This document shows positions 35,215 through 45,301 of a stretch of 64,000 nucleotides of DNA, in pieces. Position numbers and translations under genes: made by a program. The stretch is from Pelobates cultripes. Its lineage: Eukaryota > Chordata > Amphibia > Anura > Pelobatidae. The stretch spans positions 266,503,566-266,567,565 of the forward strand of contig OW240916.1 of assembly GCA_933207985.1 (NCBI GenBank), in the 5' to 3' direction. The notes beneath the pieces were generated by a model. That model had not been told where the DNA came from. It did no database searches and saw nothing but the letters and a program-made list of their open reading frames with translations. Numbering within the stretch: position 1 is the first letter of the stretch; each line of letters begins with the position of its first letter.

Positions 35215-36576
35215 ATGGAGGATGTCATGAAAGCTTTGCTCCAGTCCACTGCTGTACAGCAAGAGACAAACAGAAGGACTGTAGAGACTAACGCAATACA
35301 GCAAGAGAGCATTTCAATACTGCAGCAGCTTGTACTGGCTCAAAAGGAAAATACAGATGCTTTATTCAAGCAAGTTGAAGCAGCACAGGCAGCAGCTCAT
35401 CAATTGCTCAGAGAGGAACAGCAGCATGCCACATGTGCCATACAGCAGGAGATCCAGAGTGTATCACAAAGGCTGGCCAGGGATGCCACAGAATCACCAC
35501 AATGTCCAAAGGTGATCAGAGTGAGTCACTACTTGCAAAAGATGGTATCCACAGATGATGTAGAGGCCTACCTGATGGCATTTGAGCGAACCGCTGAGCA
35601 AGAAGGTTGGCCTGCAGTGGAATGGGCAAGTCTGCTAGCACCATTTCTTACTGGTGAATCCCAGAAAGCATACTATGATCTGGAACCAGCGGAAGCCAGT
35701 GACTACAAGAAGCTGAAAGCAGAAATACTGGCACGCCTGGGGGTGACAACAGCCGTCCGTGCCCAGAGATTTCATTCATGGACTTACAGCCTGGATAAAG
35801 CGATTCGTTCCCAGATGTTTGACTTGATACACCTTGCCAGAAAATGGTTGCAGCCAGAGATCAACTCACCCAGCCGCATTGTGGAGCAACTGGTGATGGA
35901 AAGATTCCTAAGAGGCTTACCTATTGGGCTTCGTCGGTGGGTCAGCCAGAGCAATCCCCAAACAGCAGACCAATTGGTTGAATTGGTTGAACGGTATATA
36001 GCAGCGGGAGAACTGCTTCAACCTCCTGGCCAAGAGAGACCCAAGAATCCGAAAACCTACAACCCCAGCAAATCTGGTAAGACTGTTCCAGGGAAAAGGG
36101 GGTCTTTTGATGAGAGAACAGGGTCTTATTACCCAAGAGACATTGTTAAAAGAGAAAAAGACTTTGGGAGGTGGGAAGAGCCTACAAATGAATCAAAAAG
36201 TACTAATTATGGTATAAAATGCTTTAAATGCAGAAACTTTGGGCATATTGCAAAAGATTGTCCTGAAAATGTTGAACCAATGGAGTGTAATTTTGGTAAT
36301 AATTGGGAAGGAATTGCACTCTATTCGCAGGTTGTATGTTCTGTGGAAAAAAATGGTTATTTGAATAGTCACCCTGGGTGTACCGTGAATGTGGAGGGAA
36401 AAAATATACAGGCATTGCTAGATTCACAGAGTATGGTTACCCTTCTAGACCAATCCTTATTACAGGATACTCATATTGTTAACTCTGAAAAAGTTGATAT
36501 TGCTTGTGTGCACGGGGATATACATAACTACCCTACTGCAGATATACTTGGGGCTGGTACCAAAACTGGCACATGA
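35215..36576 (+). pseudogene. Gag with SCAN-like capsid, zinc knuckle and mutated protease start
   Basis: The 453-codon frame starts with a Gln-rich coiled-coil-like region (residues 5-90), then a helical capsid domain (about 113-270, with LLAPFLTGESQKAYYDL) that resembles the SCAN domain of vertebrate zinc-finger proteins. SCAN is known to derive from Gmr1-like Gag. A CCHC knuckle, CFKCRNFGHIAKDC, is at 336-349. The protease start at 399-410 reads LLDSQS: the Gly of the D-S/T-G active site is Gln, so it should be dead. The frame is lost by a shift near 36560 and the protease end is in another frame. Good Gag, non-functional Pol. Confidence 0.8.
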
Positions 36577-36715
36577 GATGATTATTGGAAGGGATTTTCC
36601 CCATTTTTTAGACCTATAGGCCTGTTTTGAAAACCTATCAGGTGAACAGAATAATGAATTTCCTTTTGCAGATAATCTGGCAGATGAGAGAGATCACGAT
36701 GATGGGCCTAACAAT

Positions 36716-37156
36716 ATGCAGCACTCCCCTATAAAAACATTAGTTGGTGAAAACCCAGAACAAACGAATGCGGGACCTTCTAGAAGCCCTGAACCAGAAA
36801 TAGAGTTAATTGATTTAGAGGTTAGGCCTGGTAACTTCAGAAGTGCACAGTGGTCTGACCCAACATTATTGGTAGCCAGGAATAATATTTCTATAAGAAA
36901 TGGATCCCCTGTCAATCCAGGGAATTCTCTTACCCTTATTTTGAAGTAGATAATGATATGTTGTACAGAGTTGAGAAAAAAAGAGTCCGTTATTACAAAG
37001 CAGCTGTTAGTACCACAAGCCTATTGGCGCACTGTGTTAAAACATGCACATTGCCATGTTTTGGGTGGCCACCTATGGGTTGATAAAACAAGAGAGAGAG
37101 TTTTGAGGAGATTTTATTGTCCTGGAGAAAAAAAACTACGGTTCGTCATGCCCTGA
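36716..37156 (+). pseudogene. Pre-integrase linker and integrase zinc-finger relic
   Basis: In a frame shifted from gag, a linker ending FRSAQWSDPTLLVARN is followed after a TAG (36947-36949) by LLVPQAYWRTVLKHAH and GGHLWVDKTRERVLRRFYCPG, the first half of an HHCC integrase zinc finger. Finding integrase straight after protease, with no RT between, agrees with Gmr1-like order. The element stops at about 37150, where Penelope-like sequence begins. The integrase core, RT and 3' LTR are missing. Confidence 0.7.
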
Positions 37157-37159
37157 ATA

Positions 37160-37380
37160 TAATAAACACTCAGTTCCCACGCATTGCAACTCATGTCCAA
37201 ATTTTAGTTGGAAACATTTTCAATTTATAGGTTTAGAAAAAATTAATAATCACTGGAGGGGTGGCAATCTCATTAAAAAAAATTAGCACAGCGAGAAACG
37301 TATTGTATTAATACACTAAAAACCCTCCAACCAGGAGGATTAAATGTAGATATAGATTTGTGGTGTTTCCTAGATTAATG
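37160..37380 (+). pseudogene. C-terminus of a Penelope-like Pol (end of GIY-YIG region)
   Basis: One frame reads HFQFIGLEKINNHWRGGNLI and, after a shift, RETYCINTLKTLQPGGLN followed by DIDLWCFL and a stop. The pattern RGG(D/N)...RE(T/Q)(Y/F)WI..L.T..P.GLN is what I know from the C-termini of Penelope-like elements after the GIY-YIG endonuclease. RT and most of the endonuclease are missing. A broken A-run (37277-37284) probably caused the frame change. Confidence 0.55.
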
Positions 37381-38640
37381 GTTCCCTCTTCTTTTCTCTC
37401 TTCCTGTCTGCCAGATTGTGTATACCGTTATATACATGAATAAGGCAAGGAATAGTTCCGCTCTCTTTTTTTCCAAATATAGAATCATTAGGGGAATGCT
37501 CTCTCCAATATACAGTTATATCCTGCATCCCCCCCCTTCTGAATATTGGGGTTGTTTTAGAGGCACAAGATGTGCCTTAGTCTGATTTTAATTTCAAGTT
37601 TTTTGGAAGGTAGAAAAACTACCAGTTCTATTATATACATATATATTTTTTTTTTATACATGTTCCATGGCTTTTTTACAGTTTTTTTATCTCCAAAATT
37701 ATATTTGATACATTTATGGTATCATTTTTATTTTGACTTATTCAGATTATATTATGCTGTGTGCATGTTGCCTTATAAAATATGGAATCCGGAATCTATG
37801 CCACAGACATATAAATGTAAACATAGATTATTGGTGTGTTTGTTTTTGCTTTTATAAATAAAGTTTATTCATAAAATCTGTAGACCAGCAATGTTTCTTT
37901 AACTGCCTTGTCACTCCCCTTGGTACACCCCCCACCCATACTCCCATTTAGAAACAGTGTTTCTGGGACTTTTTTCAACATTCCGATTTGCCACCATGAT
38001 GGACAGCTGAAACGAAGGTGGAACGCATAGTTGGAACGCATGACGTCATCACGTCGGTCACGTGACCGCATGGGATACACGAAACAACTGCAGACAGCTG
38101 AAGACAAATGAAATCATCTGTGGAACACCTATTGGGACTAATTGGGTGTGGTATATATTAGGGGATGTTTGTAACTAGGATTGTATGCACTTATATTTAA
38201 CACTGCTGTTAAAGTTTGTCCCTGAGGAAGTCCCTAACAGGGAAGAAACGCGTTGGACTAATATTTACTTTGATGTAAGTAATAAATGCTTTTTTTACTC
38301 TTTATTCATACAGTCATTTTATTCTTTTTTCAATTTTTTTTTGGTTTCATATGATATCTATATTCATCAAATATTGAAGCAAGACACACCAAGCACACTT
38401 CTTAAGGCATTTCTTGGGATGTTAAAGTGTGAGTGAACATTTGGCACTTACTCATATATCCATTTTACCACAGACAATATTGCACTATGCCATGTATTTC
38501 TTATTCCCATAGCTTGGAATAGCCCTATACCATATACTTACTGAATTGAACATAGGAGGAAATCTTCGGGCATATCCTATATTGCTAAGGGAAGTTATTC
38601 TTTATTTGTTCTTTTCACTATAATCACTTTAAGTTGTAAT
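37381..38640 (+). repeat. Penelope-like 3' UTR and terminal repeat
   Basis: Follows the C-terminal relic. It has T-rich text, AATAAA at about 37857, then a GC-richer part with GGAACGCATAG, CATGACGTCATCACGTC and GTCACGTGACC, the hammerhead-like segment at 38221-38262, a second AATAAATGC at 38281 and a GTGTGAGTGAAC block. No further coding. Confidence 0.45.
38221..38262 (+). ncRNA. Hammerhead-ribozyme-like motif (candidate)
   Basis: CTGAGGA (fits CUGANGA), then a stem TCCCT/AGGGA closed by TAAC, then GAAAC: the core order of a hammerhead. Penelope-like terminal repeats are known to carry minimal hammerheads. Against it: I cannot find a convincing stem III and cleavage-site UH after GAAACGCG, and one extra A lies before GAAA. 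It is probably a decayed ribozyme. Confidence 0.35.
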
Positions 38641-38696
38641 CACTGTATGTGGATCTTAGAATTATAGTCACAAATTTACGAGTGTGTGAGAGATTC

Positions 38697-38718
38697 TATA
38701 TATATATATATATATATC
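38697..38718. repeat. (TA)n microsatellite
   Basis: About 11 TA units. Confidence 0.9.
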
Positions 38719-38759
38719 TTTTTCCATCTCCCAGTTCCTAAAAATTGATGCCATATACA

Positions 38760-39020
38760 CGTCCCCTGATAGGGGAGGTAACAGGGATTAAACTGATAGG
38801 AATAGTACTACTTAACACACCTTATAATAATGCAGAGAGAAGCAACGCAGAGAGAGGAGTCTGAAGAGGAAGGTGGCTTTGTGGAGGTGGAAGACCAAAC
38901 ACAGCAGGCGTCCCAGGTGGCTTGTCACCTTTTGGGGACCCTTGGTGTTGTACGTGGCTGGGTGGAGGAAGAGACCTTCAATGACATCAGTGAGGACAAG
39001 GAATGGGACATGGCTAGCTT
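38760..39020 (+). other. Unidentified acidic reading frame, cut by an LTR
   Basis: From 38830 a frame rich in Glu and Gln (EESEEEGGFVEVEDQTQQ) runs into the LTR at 39021. Its last codons lie in the LTR. It has no known domain. It may be a fragment of a transposase gene interrupted by the gypsy insertion, but I have no positive evidence. Confidence 0.2.
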
Positions 39021-40070
39021 TGTAGCGGAGATGCAATATTCCCCAGGTTGTCTCCGCTTATAATCCAAGTGAGGCTCAGGAACAAGTAAATAATAAATCC
39101 ATAGGCAAAGTTTCCAGCAGGTAAAATAACAGCAACCTCCCCACAGCAATCCCAATAACTGGACGACACACAGTTTCAGGAGCAGAACTGACAAGCCTTT
39201 AATCACAGTCTCCTTATAAAGCATGCTCCCATGCAAGGGAGGGATTACAGTAATTATTACAGTAGCCAATCCTGTCCTGGTAACCTCCCACACATCTCCT
39301 CCCCTCAGCCAGCATCATAATCCCCTTATCCAGTACACCAATTCCCCCCGTTTCTGGATGTACCCCTAAACGTAGGGGTACCTCTTTAAATCCTACATCC
39401 CCTGGTAGCCCTGATCTGGGTGAACAACATATCCAAAAACCACCCAGATCAGACCAGGGGTTCGGGAAAAGTATGGAGGGAATAAAATGACCGACCGCAC
39501 GAACTGAGATAGCCGAATTCGGTTCCATGTGAATGGGCCCTGCGGTCGGTCCTGGCATAAGGGAATAAAATACACGAAAACCTCTAGCTATAGAGGCTAG
39601 GGAGGGTTCGCCTGAATCCCCTCGTTCGGTATTCTCTATCTACCGAACGAGGGGCCGTTCGGTAGTTTGGAACCGAACGGACCAGGGCTGTGGAGGTCTC
39701 AGCGGTGTTCGCCTACTCGAGTGTCCGATTTTAGTTCCAGACACTCGACGGCTAAACACCGCTGTTCGGGAGTTTTAAAATGGCCGCCGCCACGTGTTCG
39801 TTTGTCGAATGGCGGCCACCCCCGAGAACAAAGGACGGCTACTTACTGTTCAATTACCCGTTCGCAACAATGTTGCAACGGGTAATTGAGGACACACTTC
39901 ACACAGGGGAGGTCTGGTTGTTCGGTAGTTTCATTCGAATAAACTAAGGGAACGAAACTACCGAACAATCACAAGAATACAAGGCTTTAGAACACATAGG
40001 AAACTAACAGATCACACGAATGCATTTCTTTCACAGACATTTGCAGGACAGCCCAGTGCCATCTGCTACA
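39021..40070 (-). repeat. 3' LTR
   Basis: On the plus strand TGTAGCGGAG to TCTGCTACA, giving TGTAGC...GCTACA inverted ends. It holds fold-backs such as CCTCGTTCGGTATTC with TACCGAACGAGG (39621-39652), GTTCGGTAGTTTC with its complement at about 39919-39965, and the CAGCGGTGTTCGCC / AAACACCGCTG stem also found in the LTRs at 28311 and 31199. Confidence 0.88.
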
Positions 40071-40087
40071 CTGCTCCCCCTTGCCCA
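40071..40087 (-). other. Polypurine tract
   Basis: On the minus strand GGGCAAGGGGGAGCAG lies directly upstream of the 3' LTR. Confidence 0.7.
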
Positions 40088-40150
40088 CAAGCCGGCATAC
40101 ACAGTCTGATCCAACACGGATCGGCTTGGGGATGTCCGGGGACTCACGGA

Positions 40151-42595
40151 TCATTTCTCCAGGTCAGTTTGTCTTGACAACCCGTCGGCATTCCCATTCT
40201 GTTTACCCGGGCGGTACTGAATATTAAAGTCAAAAGGCTGCAGCGCCAAACTCCAGCGCAGCAGCCTGGCATTGTCCCCAGCCACCCGGTTTAGCCAGAC
40301 CAACGGGTTGTGATCCGTGAGTAACGAAAAAGGCTGTCCATATAGATACGGCTGTAGTTTCTTTAAGGCCCACACCACAGCCAGGCATTCCTTCTCGATG
40401 GCGGCGTAGCTTACTTCTCTGGGTAACAGCTTGCGACTGATGTAAGCCACGGGGTGTTCTCCGCCATCGGCTCCGACTTGGCTCAGTACTGCTCCCAATC
40501 CAAACATAGAAGCGTCTGTGTGAACAAGAAAACGTTTAGTTGGATTGGGAGCTGCCAAGACAGGAGCGTTTATCAGTGCATTTTTGAGATGTTGGAATGC
40601 CTGCTCACACTCCGGGGTCCAGGTCACCTGGCGGGGCAAATTCTTCCGAGTAAGGTCAGTGAGAGGTTTGGCGAGGGCGCTATAGTTAGGGACAAACTTC
40701 CTGTAATACCCAGCGGTCCCTAGAAAGGCTAACACCTGGGTTTTAGTCCTAGGAGTGGGCCACTGGGCCACGGCTTCTACCTTGGCAGGTTCGGGCTTCT
40801 GTTTGCCGCAACCCACCCTATGTCCGAGGTACTGCACCTCGGCCATCCCTATGCTGCACTTGGCCGGTTTCAATGTCAAACCAGCTTCCTTAATCCTGTC
40901 TAGAACCGCTCCTATATGGGCCAAGTGCTCCTGCCACGTATTGCTAAAAATGGCAATATCGTCCAGGTAGGCACAGGTGTAGTCTTGGAACCCATCCAGG
41001 AGTCGGTCTACCATCCGCTGGAAAGTAGCTGGGGCGTTTTTCATCCCAAATGGCATGACCTTAAACTGGTATAAGCCAAATGGGGTGACAAAGGCCGATT
41101 TCGGGATGGCCTCTGGGGCCAGGGGGATTTGCCAATACCCCTTACATAAGTCAATGGTAGTGAGGTATTGACCCCTGGCCATTCTGTCCAGTAGCTCATC
41201 TATCCGTGGCATAGGGTATGCATCGGACACCGTTTTCTCGTTTAATCTCCGGTAGTCTACGCAGAAGCGGGTCGTACCGTCCCGCTTCGGTACGAGTACT
41301 ACCGGAGAAGCCCAGGGACTATCTGAGGGCTCAATTACCCCCAGTTGGAGCATCTCATCGATCTCCTTGCGCATGTTTTCCCTTACCGCTTCGGGGATGC
41401 GGTAGGGGGTCTGACGCATCGGTAATTGCCCTGGGGTCTCTACCCGGTGAGTGGCCAGAGGGGTGTACCCAGGTACGTTGGAGAACGTGTCTCGTTTCTC
41501 TTCCAACAGCTGCCGTACCTCGATGCGCTCCTGTGGGCTCAGCCGGTCTCCCAGTGTGACTTCCCCTAAATCCCCAGACATCTGCCCATCTTCCAGCAGA
41601 TCTGGGAGTGGTAAGCTGTCAGACTCATCTGAATTGGGCGCACATATGGCGGTTACCTCCTCGGAGCGTGCTTGGTAGGGCTTCATCATGTTCACATGGA
41701 GCATGCGTCGCCCTCCCGTCCCTGTACAGGAGCCAATTATATAGGTGGTGTCACATCTCTGTTCCACCACCTTATAAGGTCCCTGCCAGGCGGCCTGTAG
41801 CTTGTCATGTCGGACAGGCTTTAAAATTAGCACTTTCTGCCCGACCTGAAAGCTACGGTCCCTGGCTCCCCGGTCATACCATGTGCGCTGGCGAGTCTGT
41901 GCCGCCTGAAGGTTTTCCCTTACCGTCCTGGTTAAGGCTTCCAGGCGGTCTCGGAGAGCCAACACATATGGTATGATGGGGGTGCCATCTGCGCTCCGGT
42001 CTCCCTCCCAATGCTCTCTTATAAGATCTAAGGGGCCTCTGACCCTCCTCCCAAACAACAGTTCAAACGGGGAGAACCCCGTGGATTCCTGCGGCACCTC
42101 CCGGTAAGCGAATAGGAGATGTGGCAGGAACCGCTCCCAGTCCTTGTGGGTCTCTGCGAAGGTTCGGAGCATTTGTTTCAATGTGCCATTGAACCGTTCG
42201 CAGAGCCCATTAGTCTGGGGGTGGTAAGGGGCACTGATAATAGGCTTAATGCCACAGATCCTCCAGAGGTGTTGGGTGAATTCTGCGGTAAATTGGGTAC
42301 CCTGATCCGAGATAATCTCCCTGGGTAATCCCAACCGAGAGAATATCTGCATGAGGGCATCCGCGACCGTTTCAGCCTGAATGTTGGTCAGAGCCACCGC
42401 CTCTGGATATCTGGTAGCATAGTCTACTACCGTTAAAATGTACCTTTTGCCTGACGGGCTGGCTTTCTTGAGGGGACCTATCAAGTCTACCGCTATTCTG
42501 CTAAACGGTTCCTCAATTATTGGCAAGGGGTGTAGCTTCGCCTTCCTCCGGTCTCCCCTTTCCCTACCCTCTGGCAGGTGTCGCAGGTGGTGCAA
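40151..42595 (-). CDS. pol: Pol part 2: integrase core, reverse transcriptase, RNase H
   Basis: 814 codons, counted from a TTG at the edge of the open frame, not a true start. Integrase core: D37, D97 and E133 form a D,D-35-E triad (VDLIG, SDQGTQF, NGLCERFNG), and a GPY/F module is at 271 (QGPYKVV). RT: fingers and palm from about 390, D482 in TTIDLCKGYW, and YLDD at 543-546. RNase H: TDAS at 693, an acidic residue in IEKECLAV (about 734) and TDHNPL at 760. The end, NADGLSRQ, is typical. There is no chromodomain. No stop interrupts it, and all catalytic residues I can place are present. Upstream it is separated from the integrase zinc finger by a one-base shift at about 42535-42560. Confidence 0.93.
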   Translation of the reverse strand: MHHLRHLPEGRERGDRRKAKLHPLPIIEEPFSRIAVDLIGPLKKASPSGKRYILTVVDYATRYPEAVALTNIQAETVADALMQIFSRLGLPREIISDQGTQFTAEFTQHLWRICGIKPIISAPYHPQTNGLCERFNGTLKQMLRTFAETHKDWERFLPHLLFAYREVPQESTGFSPFELLFGRRVRGPLDLIREHWEGDRSADGTPIIPYVLALRDRLEALTRTVRENLQAAQTRQRTWYDRGARDRSFQVGQKVLILKPVRHDKLQAAWQGPYKVVEQRCDTTYIIGSCTGTGGRRMLHVNMMKPYQARSEEVTAICAPNSDESDSLPLPDLLEDGQMSGDLGEVTLGDRLSPQERIEVRQLLEEKRDTFSNVPGYTPLATHRVETPGQLPMRQTPYRIPEAVRENMRKEIDEMLQLGVIEPSDSPWASPVVLVPKRDGTTRFCVDYRRLNEKTVSDAYPMPRIDELLDRMARGQYLTTIDLCKGYWQIPLAPEAIPKSAFVTPFGLYQFKVMPFGMKNAPATFQRMVDRLLDGFQDYTCAYLDDIAIFSNTWQEHLAHIGAVLDRIKEAGLTLKPAKCSIGMAEVQYLGHRVGCGKQKPEPAKVEAVAQWPTPRTKTQVLAFLGTAGYYRKFVPNYSALAKPLTDLTRKNLPRQVTWTPECEQAFQHLKNALINAPVLAAPNPTKRFLVHTDASMFGLGAVLSQVGADGGEHPVAYISRKLLPREVSYAAIEKECLAVVWALKKLQPYLYGQPFSLLTDHNPLVWLNRVAGDNARLLRWSLALQPFDFNIQYRPGKQNGNADGLSRQTDLEK

Positions 42596-44550
42596 TACCG
42601 GCGCACTTCCTGGCTGATCCCTGGCCAGAAGAAATTTTGGGTCAGTCGATACCTAGTACGGCTGACCCCTAGATGTCCGGATAGCGGGATATCGTGCGCT
42701 ATCCGGAGTAGCTCTGCTCGGTACCGCTGCGGCACCACTAGCTGCCTCGTCACTATTGGGTCTGACCCCTCAATCTGCTTGTCTGTCTCCCTGTACAAAA
42801 GCTGCTTGTCCCAGACAAATCTCTCCCCCTCTCCCCCAGGAGGGTCTGCTGTCACCTTGTCCCTGTATACCTGCAAGGTGGGGTCAGTCACTACCTCTGC
42901 TGCAAATTCGTTAGGAGGGGCCCAGGGGACACAGTCAAGGGAAGGGGAAGGGTCTCTTACCTGAACCTCCGGAAGTGTGTTGTAGTCCTGGGTGCGGGCC
43001 TGTTGACGGGTGACCACAGGATGAGCTTCTCCTGTGGTGGACGTCTGGGGCTCAAAAGCAGATGTGAGCCTCCCCAGATCGTTCCCCAATAAAACCTCCG
43101 CCGGTAACTGCGGCATCAACCCCACCTCCACATGTCCTGCCCCCGCTCCCCAATGTAAATGTACCCTTGCTGTAGGTAGCCGGTACACTGCTCCCCCGGC
43201 TACCCTGACGGCCACAGTTTTACTTAGTCTCGCTTCATCCGAGACCAGATGACTTTTGACCAAGGTGATGGTAGCCCCCGAATCACGTAGGCCCTGTACT
43301 GCTTTACCCTCCAAGTATACGGTCTGCCTGTGATGTTGTCTGTTATCAGCATTGGCCTGGACTGGATCCGCCTCGTGTAGTACTTCCCACTGTTCCACGG
43401 TTGTTATGGGAACAGCTGACCCATATGGTGTGGCCACTATATTTTGGTAGTGATGGGCGGCGGCTGCTCTCGGTGGTGGTGGTGGTGGGCCGGGGCGAAT
43501 CCAGGTAGAACGATCCCTCAGCTGGGGACATTCCCTTTTATAATGTCCCCACTTCTGGCAGTGATGACAGGGGCCAGAAGCGGGCTGGCGAAACCGGGGC
43601 TGTACAGCGGGTGGTGGTGGTGGTAGTTGCCTCGGTGGAGCTGGGTTGTAGCTGTTTCCCCCAAAGGTTTTAAAAATAGCTTTTGGGGCTGCTGGTTTCT
43701 GCTGCCTGCGTGCATCCAAGTACTCATCGGCCTTCCTAGCAGCTTCGGTAAGGGAGGTAGGGTTTCTGTCCCTCACCCATTCCTGGACCTCGCCTGTTAC
43801 CCCCTCATAGAATTGCTCCAACAACACCATTTGCAATAAGTCCTCCATGGACCGAGCCTTATTAGACTGTACCCACCCCAGAGCGGCCCGATGCAACTTG
43901 CAAGCCCATTCCACATGAGAGTCCTTGTCATTTCTCTTTAGGTCTCTAAACCGCCGCCGATATGCCTCTGGTGTGATTGCATATCGGGCCAGGATCACTT
44001 CTTTTACTCGGCGGTAATTCCGAATTTCCTCATCAGGTACAGTTCTATAGGCTTCCGCCGCCTTCCCTGTGAGCTTCCCTGCTAAAATAGGCACCCACTC
44101 ATCTGGGCTAATATTATGCAAGGCACACAGTCTTTCAAAGTCTTGGAGAAAAGCATCTATATCTTCCTCTGCTTCTATATACGTTTTAAAGGCTTGGTAA
44201 GGAATTTTTGTCTTACCCTGTGTGATGTTAGTTGTGGTGGCATTCCTCTCCAGCTGCTGTAGTGGCCTTTGGCGCAGTATAAACTCCTGTACCTCTGACA
44301 TTGTCCTGGATATAATATCTGTTGTTGGATTTTCTCCATAAAAGGACAGCCTGAACTGCACCTCTCTCCGGAACTCTTCTTTTTCATCTGCTGCACTCTG
44401 TTGCTCAGGGATTACCCTGTCCTCCTGCTGGTATTCAGCCATCACTTCTGCAATGAGGATTGCTTTCTTTTTGTTGCTGGCTGCAATGCCTTTCGCTTCC
44501 AGGAGATCTTTTGGCGTGGATCTTTTAAGCTTGGCATAATCACTCTCCAT
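42517..44550 (-). CDS. gag-pol: Gag, protease and integrase zinc finger
   Basis: 677 codons from the ATG at 44548-44550, about 36 bases after the primer-binding site; the open frame extends into the LTR but a start there is unlikely. Residues 118-285 are an all-helical capsid with SCAN-like spacing (VPILAGKLTGKAAEAYRTV). A Pro-rich linker precedes a CCHC knuckle at 328-341 (CHHCQKWGHYKREC). The protease has D-S-G-A at 423-426 and VLLGNDLG at 487. An integrase zinc finger has H619, H626, C653 and C656. The frame then leaves the integrase and ends within 20 codons. Gag and protease are in one frame, without a gag stop. The capsid should form particles, and the protease should cut the polyprotein. 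Confidence 0.9.
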   Translation of the reverse strand: MESDYAKLKRSTPKDLLEAKGIAASNKKKAILIAEVMAEYQQEDRVIPEQQSAADEKEEFRREVQFRLSFYGENPTTDIISRTMSEVQEFILRQRPLQQLERNATTTNITQGKTKIPYQAFKTYIEAEEDIDAFLQDFERLCALHNISPDEWVPILAGKLTGKAAEAYRTVPDEEIRNYRRVKEVILARYAITPEAYRRRFRDLKRNDKDSHVEWACKLHRAALGWVQSNKARSMEDLLQMVLLEQFYEGVTGEVQEWVRDRNPTSLTEAARKADEYLDARRQQKPAAPKAIFKTFGGNSYNPAPPRQLPPPPPAVQPRFRQPASGPCHHCQKWGHYKRECPQLRDRSTWIRPGPPPPPPRAAAAHHYQNIVATPYGSAVPITTVEQWEVLHEADPVQANADNRQHHRQTVYLEGKAVQGLRDSGATITLVKSHLVSDEARLSKTVAVRVAGGAVYRLPTARVHLHWGAGAGHVEVGLMPQLPAEVLLGNDLGRLTSAFEPQTSTTGEAHPVVTRQQARTQDYNTLPEVQVRDPSPSLDCVPWAPPNEFAAEVVTDPTLQVYRDKVTADPPGGEGERFVWDKQLLYRETDKQIEGSDPIVTRQLVVPQRYRAELLRIAHDIPLSGHLGVSRTRYRLTQNFFWPGISQEVRRYCTTCDTCQRVGKGETGGRRSYTPCQ

Positions 44551-44585
44551 CCGTATTCCATTAGTCCTTGTTCCCTTGTGAGTCT

Positions 44586-44608
44586 GGATCCCAGCGCTGC
44601 CAACCAAT
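44586..44608 (-). other. Primer-binding site
   Basis: On the minus strand TTGGTTGGCAGCGCTGGGAT follows the 5' LTR. It is nearly the same as that of the 28.3-kb element. Confidence 0.65.
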
Positions 44609-45301
44609 GTAGCGGAGATGCAATATTCCCCAGGTTGTCTCCGCTTATAATCCAAGTGAGGCTCAGGAACAAGTAAATAATAAATCCATAGGCAAAGTTT
44701 CCAGCAGGTAAAAATAACAGCAATCTCCCCACAGCAATCCCAATAACTGGACGACACACAGTTTCAGGAGCAGAACTGACAAGCCTTTAATCACAGTCTC
44801 CTTATAAAGCATGCTCCCATGCAAGGGAGGAATTTACAGTAATTATTACAGTAGCCAATCCTGTCCTGGTAACCTCCCACACATCTCCTCCCCTCAGCCA
44901 GCATCATAATCCCCTTATCCAGTACACCAATTCCCCCCGTTTCTGGATGTACCCCTAAACGTAGGGGTACCTCTTTAAATCCTACATCCCCTGGTAACCC
45001 TGATCTGGGTGAACAACATATCCTAAAACCACCCAGATCAGACCAGGGGTTCGGGAAAAGTATGGAGGGAATAAAATGACCGACCGCACGGACTGAGATA
45101 GCCGAATTCGGTTCCATGTGAATGGGCCCTGCGGTCGGTCCTGGCATAAGGGAATAAAATACACGAAAACCTCTAGCTATAGAGGCTAGGAAGGGTTCGC
45201 CTGAATCCCCTCGTTCGGTATTCTCTATCTACCGAACGAGGGGCCGTTCGGTAGTTTGGAACCGAACGGACCAGGGCTGTGGAGGTCTCAGCGGTGTTCG
45301 C
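44609..45301 (-). repeat. 5' LTR, truncated by assembly gap
   Basis: Matches 39021 onward with few changes (an extra A at about 44712, GGGAGGAATTT against GGGAGGGATT, GGTAACC against GGTAGCC, TCCTAAAA against TCCAAAAA). The remaining ~350 bp fall into the gap. The near-identity of the pair points to a recent insertion. Confidence 0.88.

Larger units (their letters stand above)
39021..45301 (-). mobile_element. Gmr1-like Ty3/gypsy retrotransposon
   Basis: Minus-strand element with both LTRs, primer-binding site, Gag-protease-integrase start, integrase-RT-RNase H and polypurine tract. The 5' LTR is cut by the 100-N gap, so its outer end and the target-site duplication cannot be seen. Integrase precedes RT, the reverse of normal Ty3/gypsy order and the mark of Gmr1-like elements (described from cod and other deuterostomes). 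A single frame break in the integrase separates the two long frames. Otherwise the coding region is open. Confidence 0.92.
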
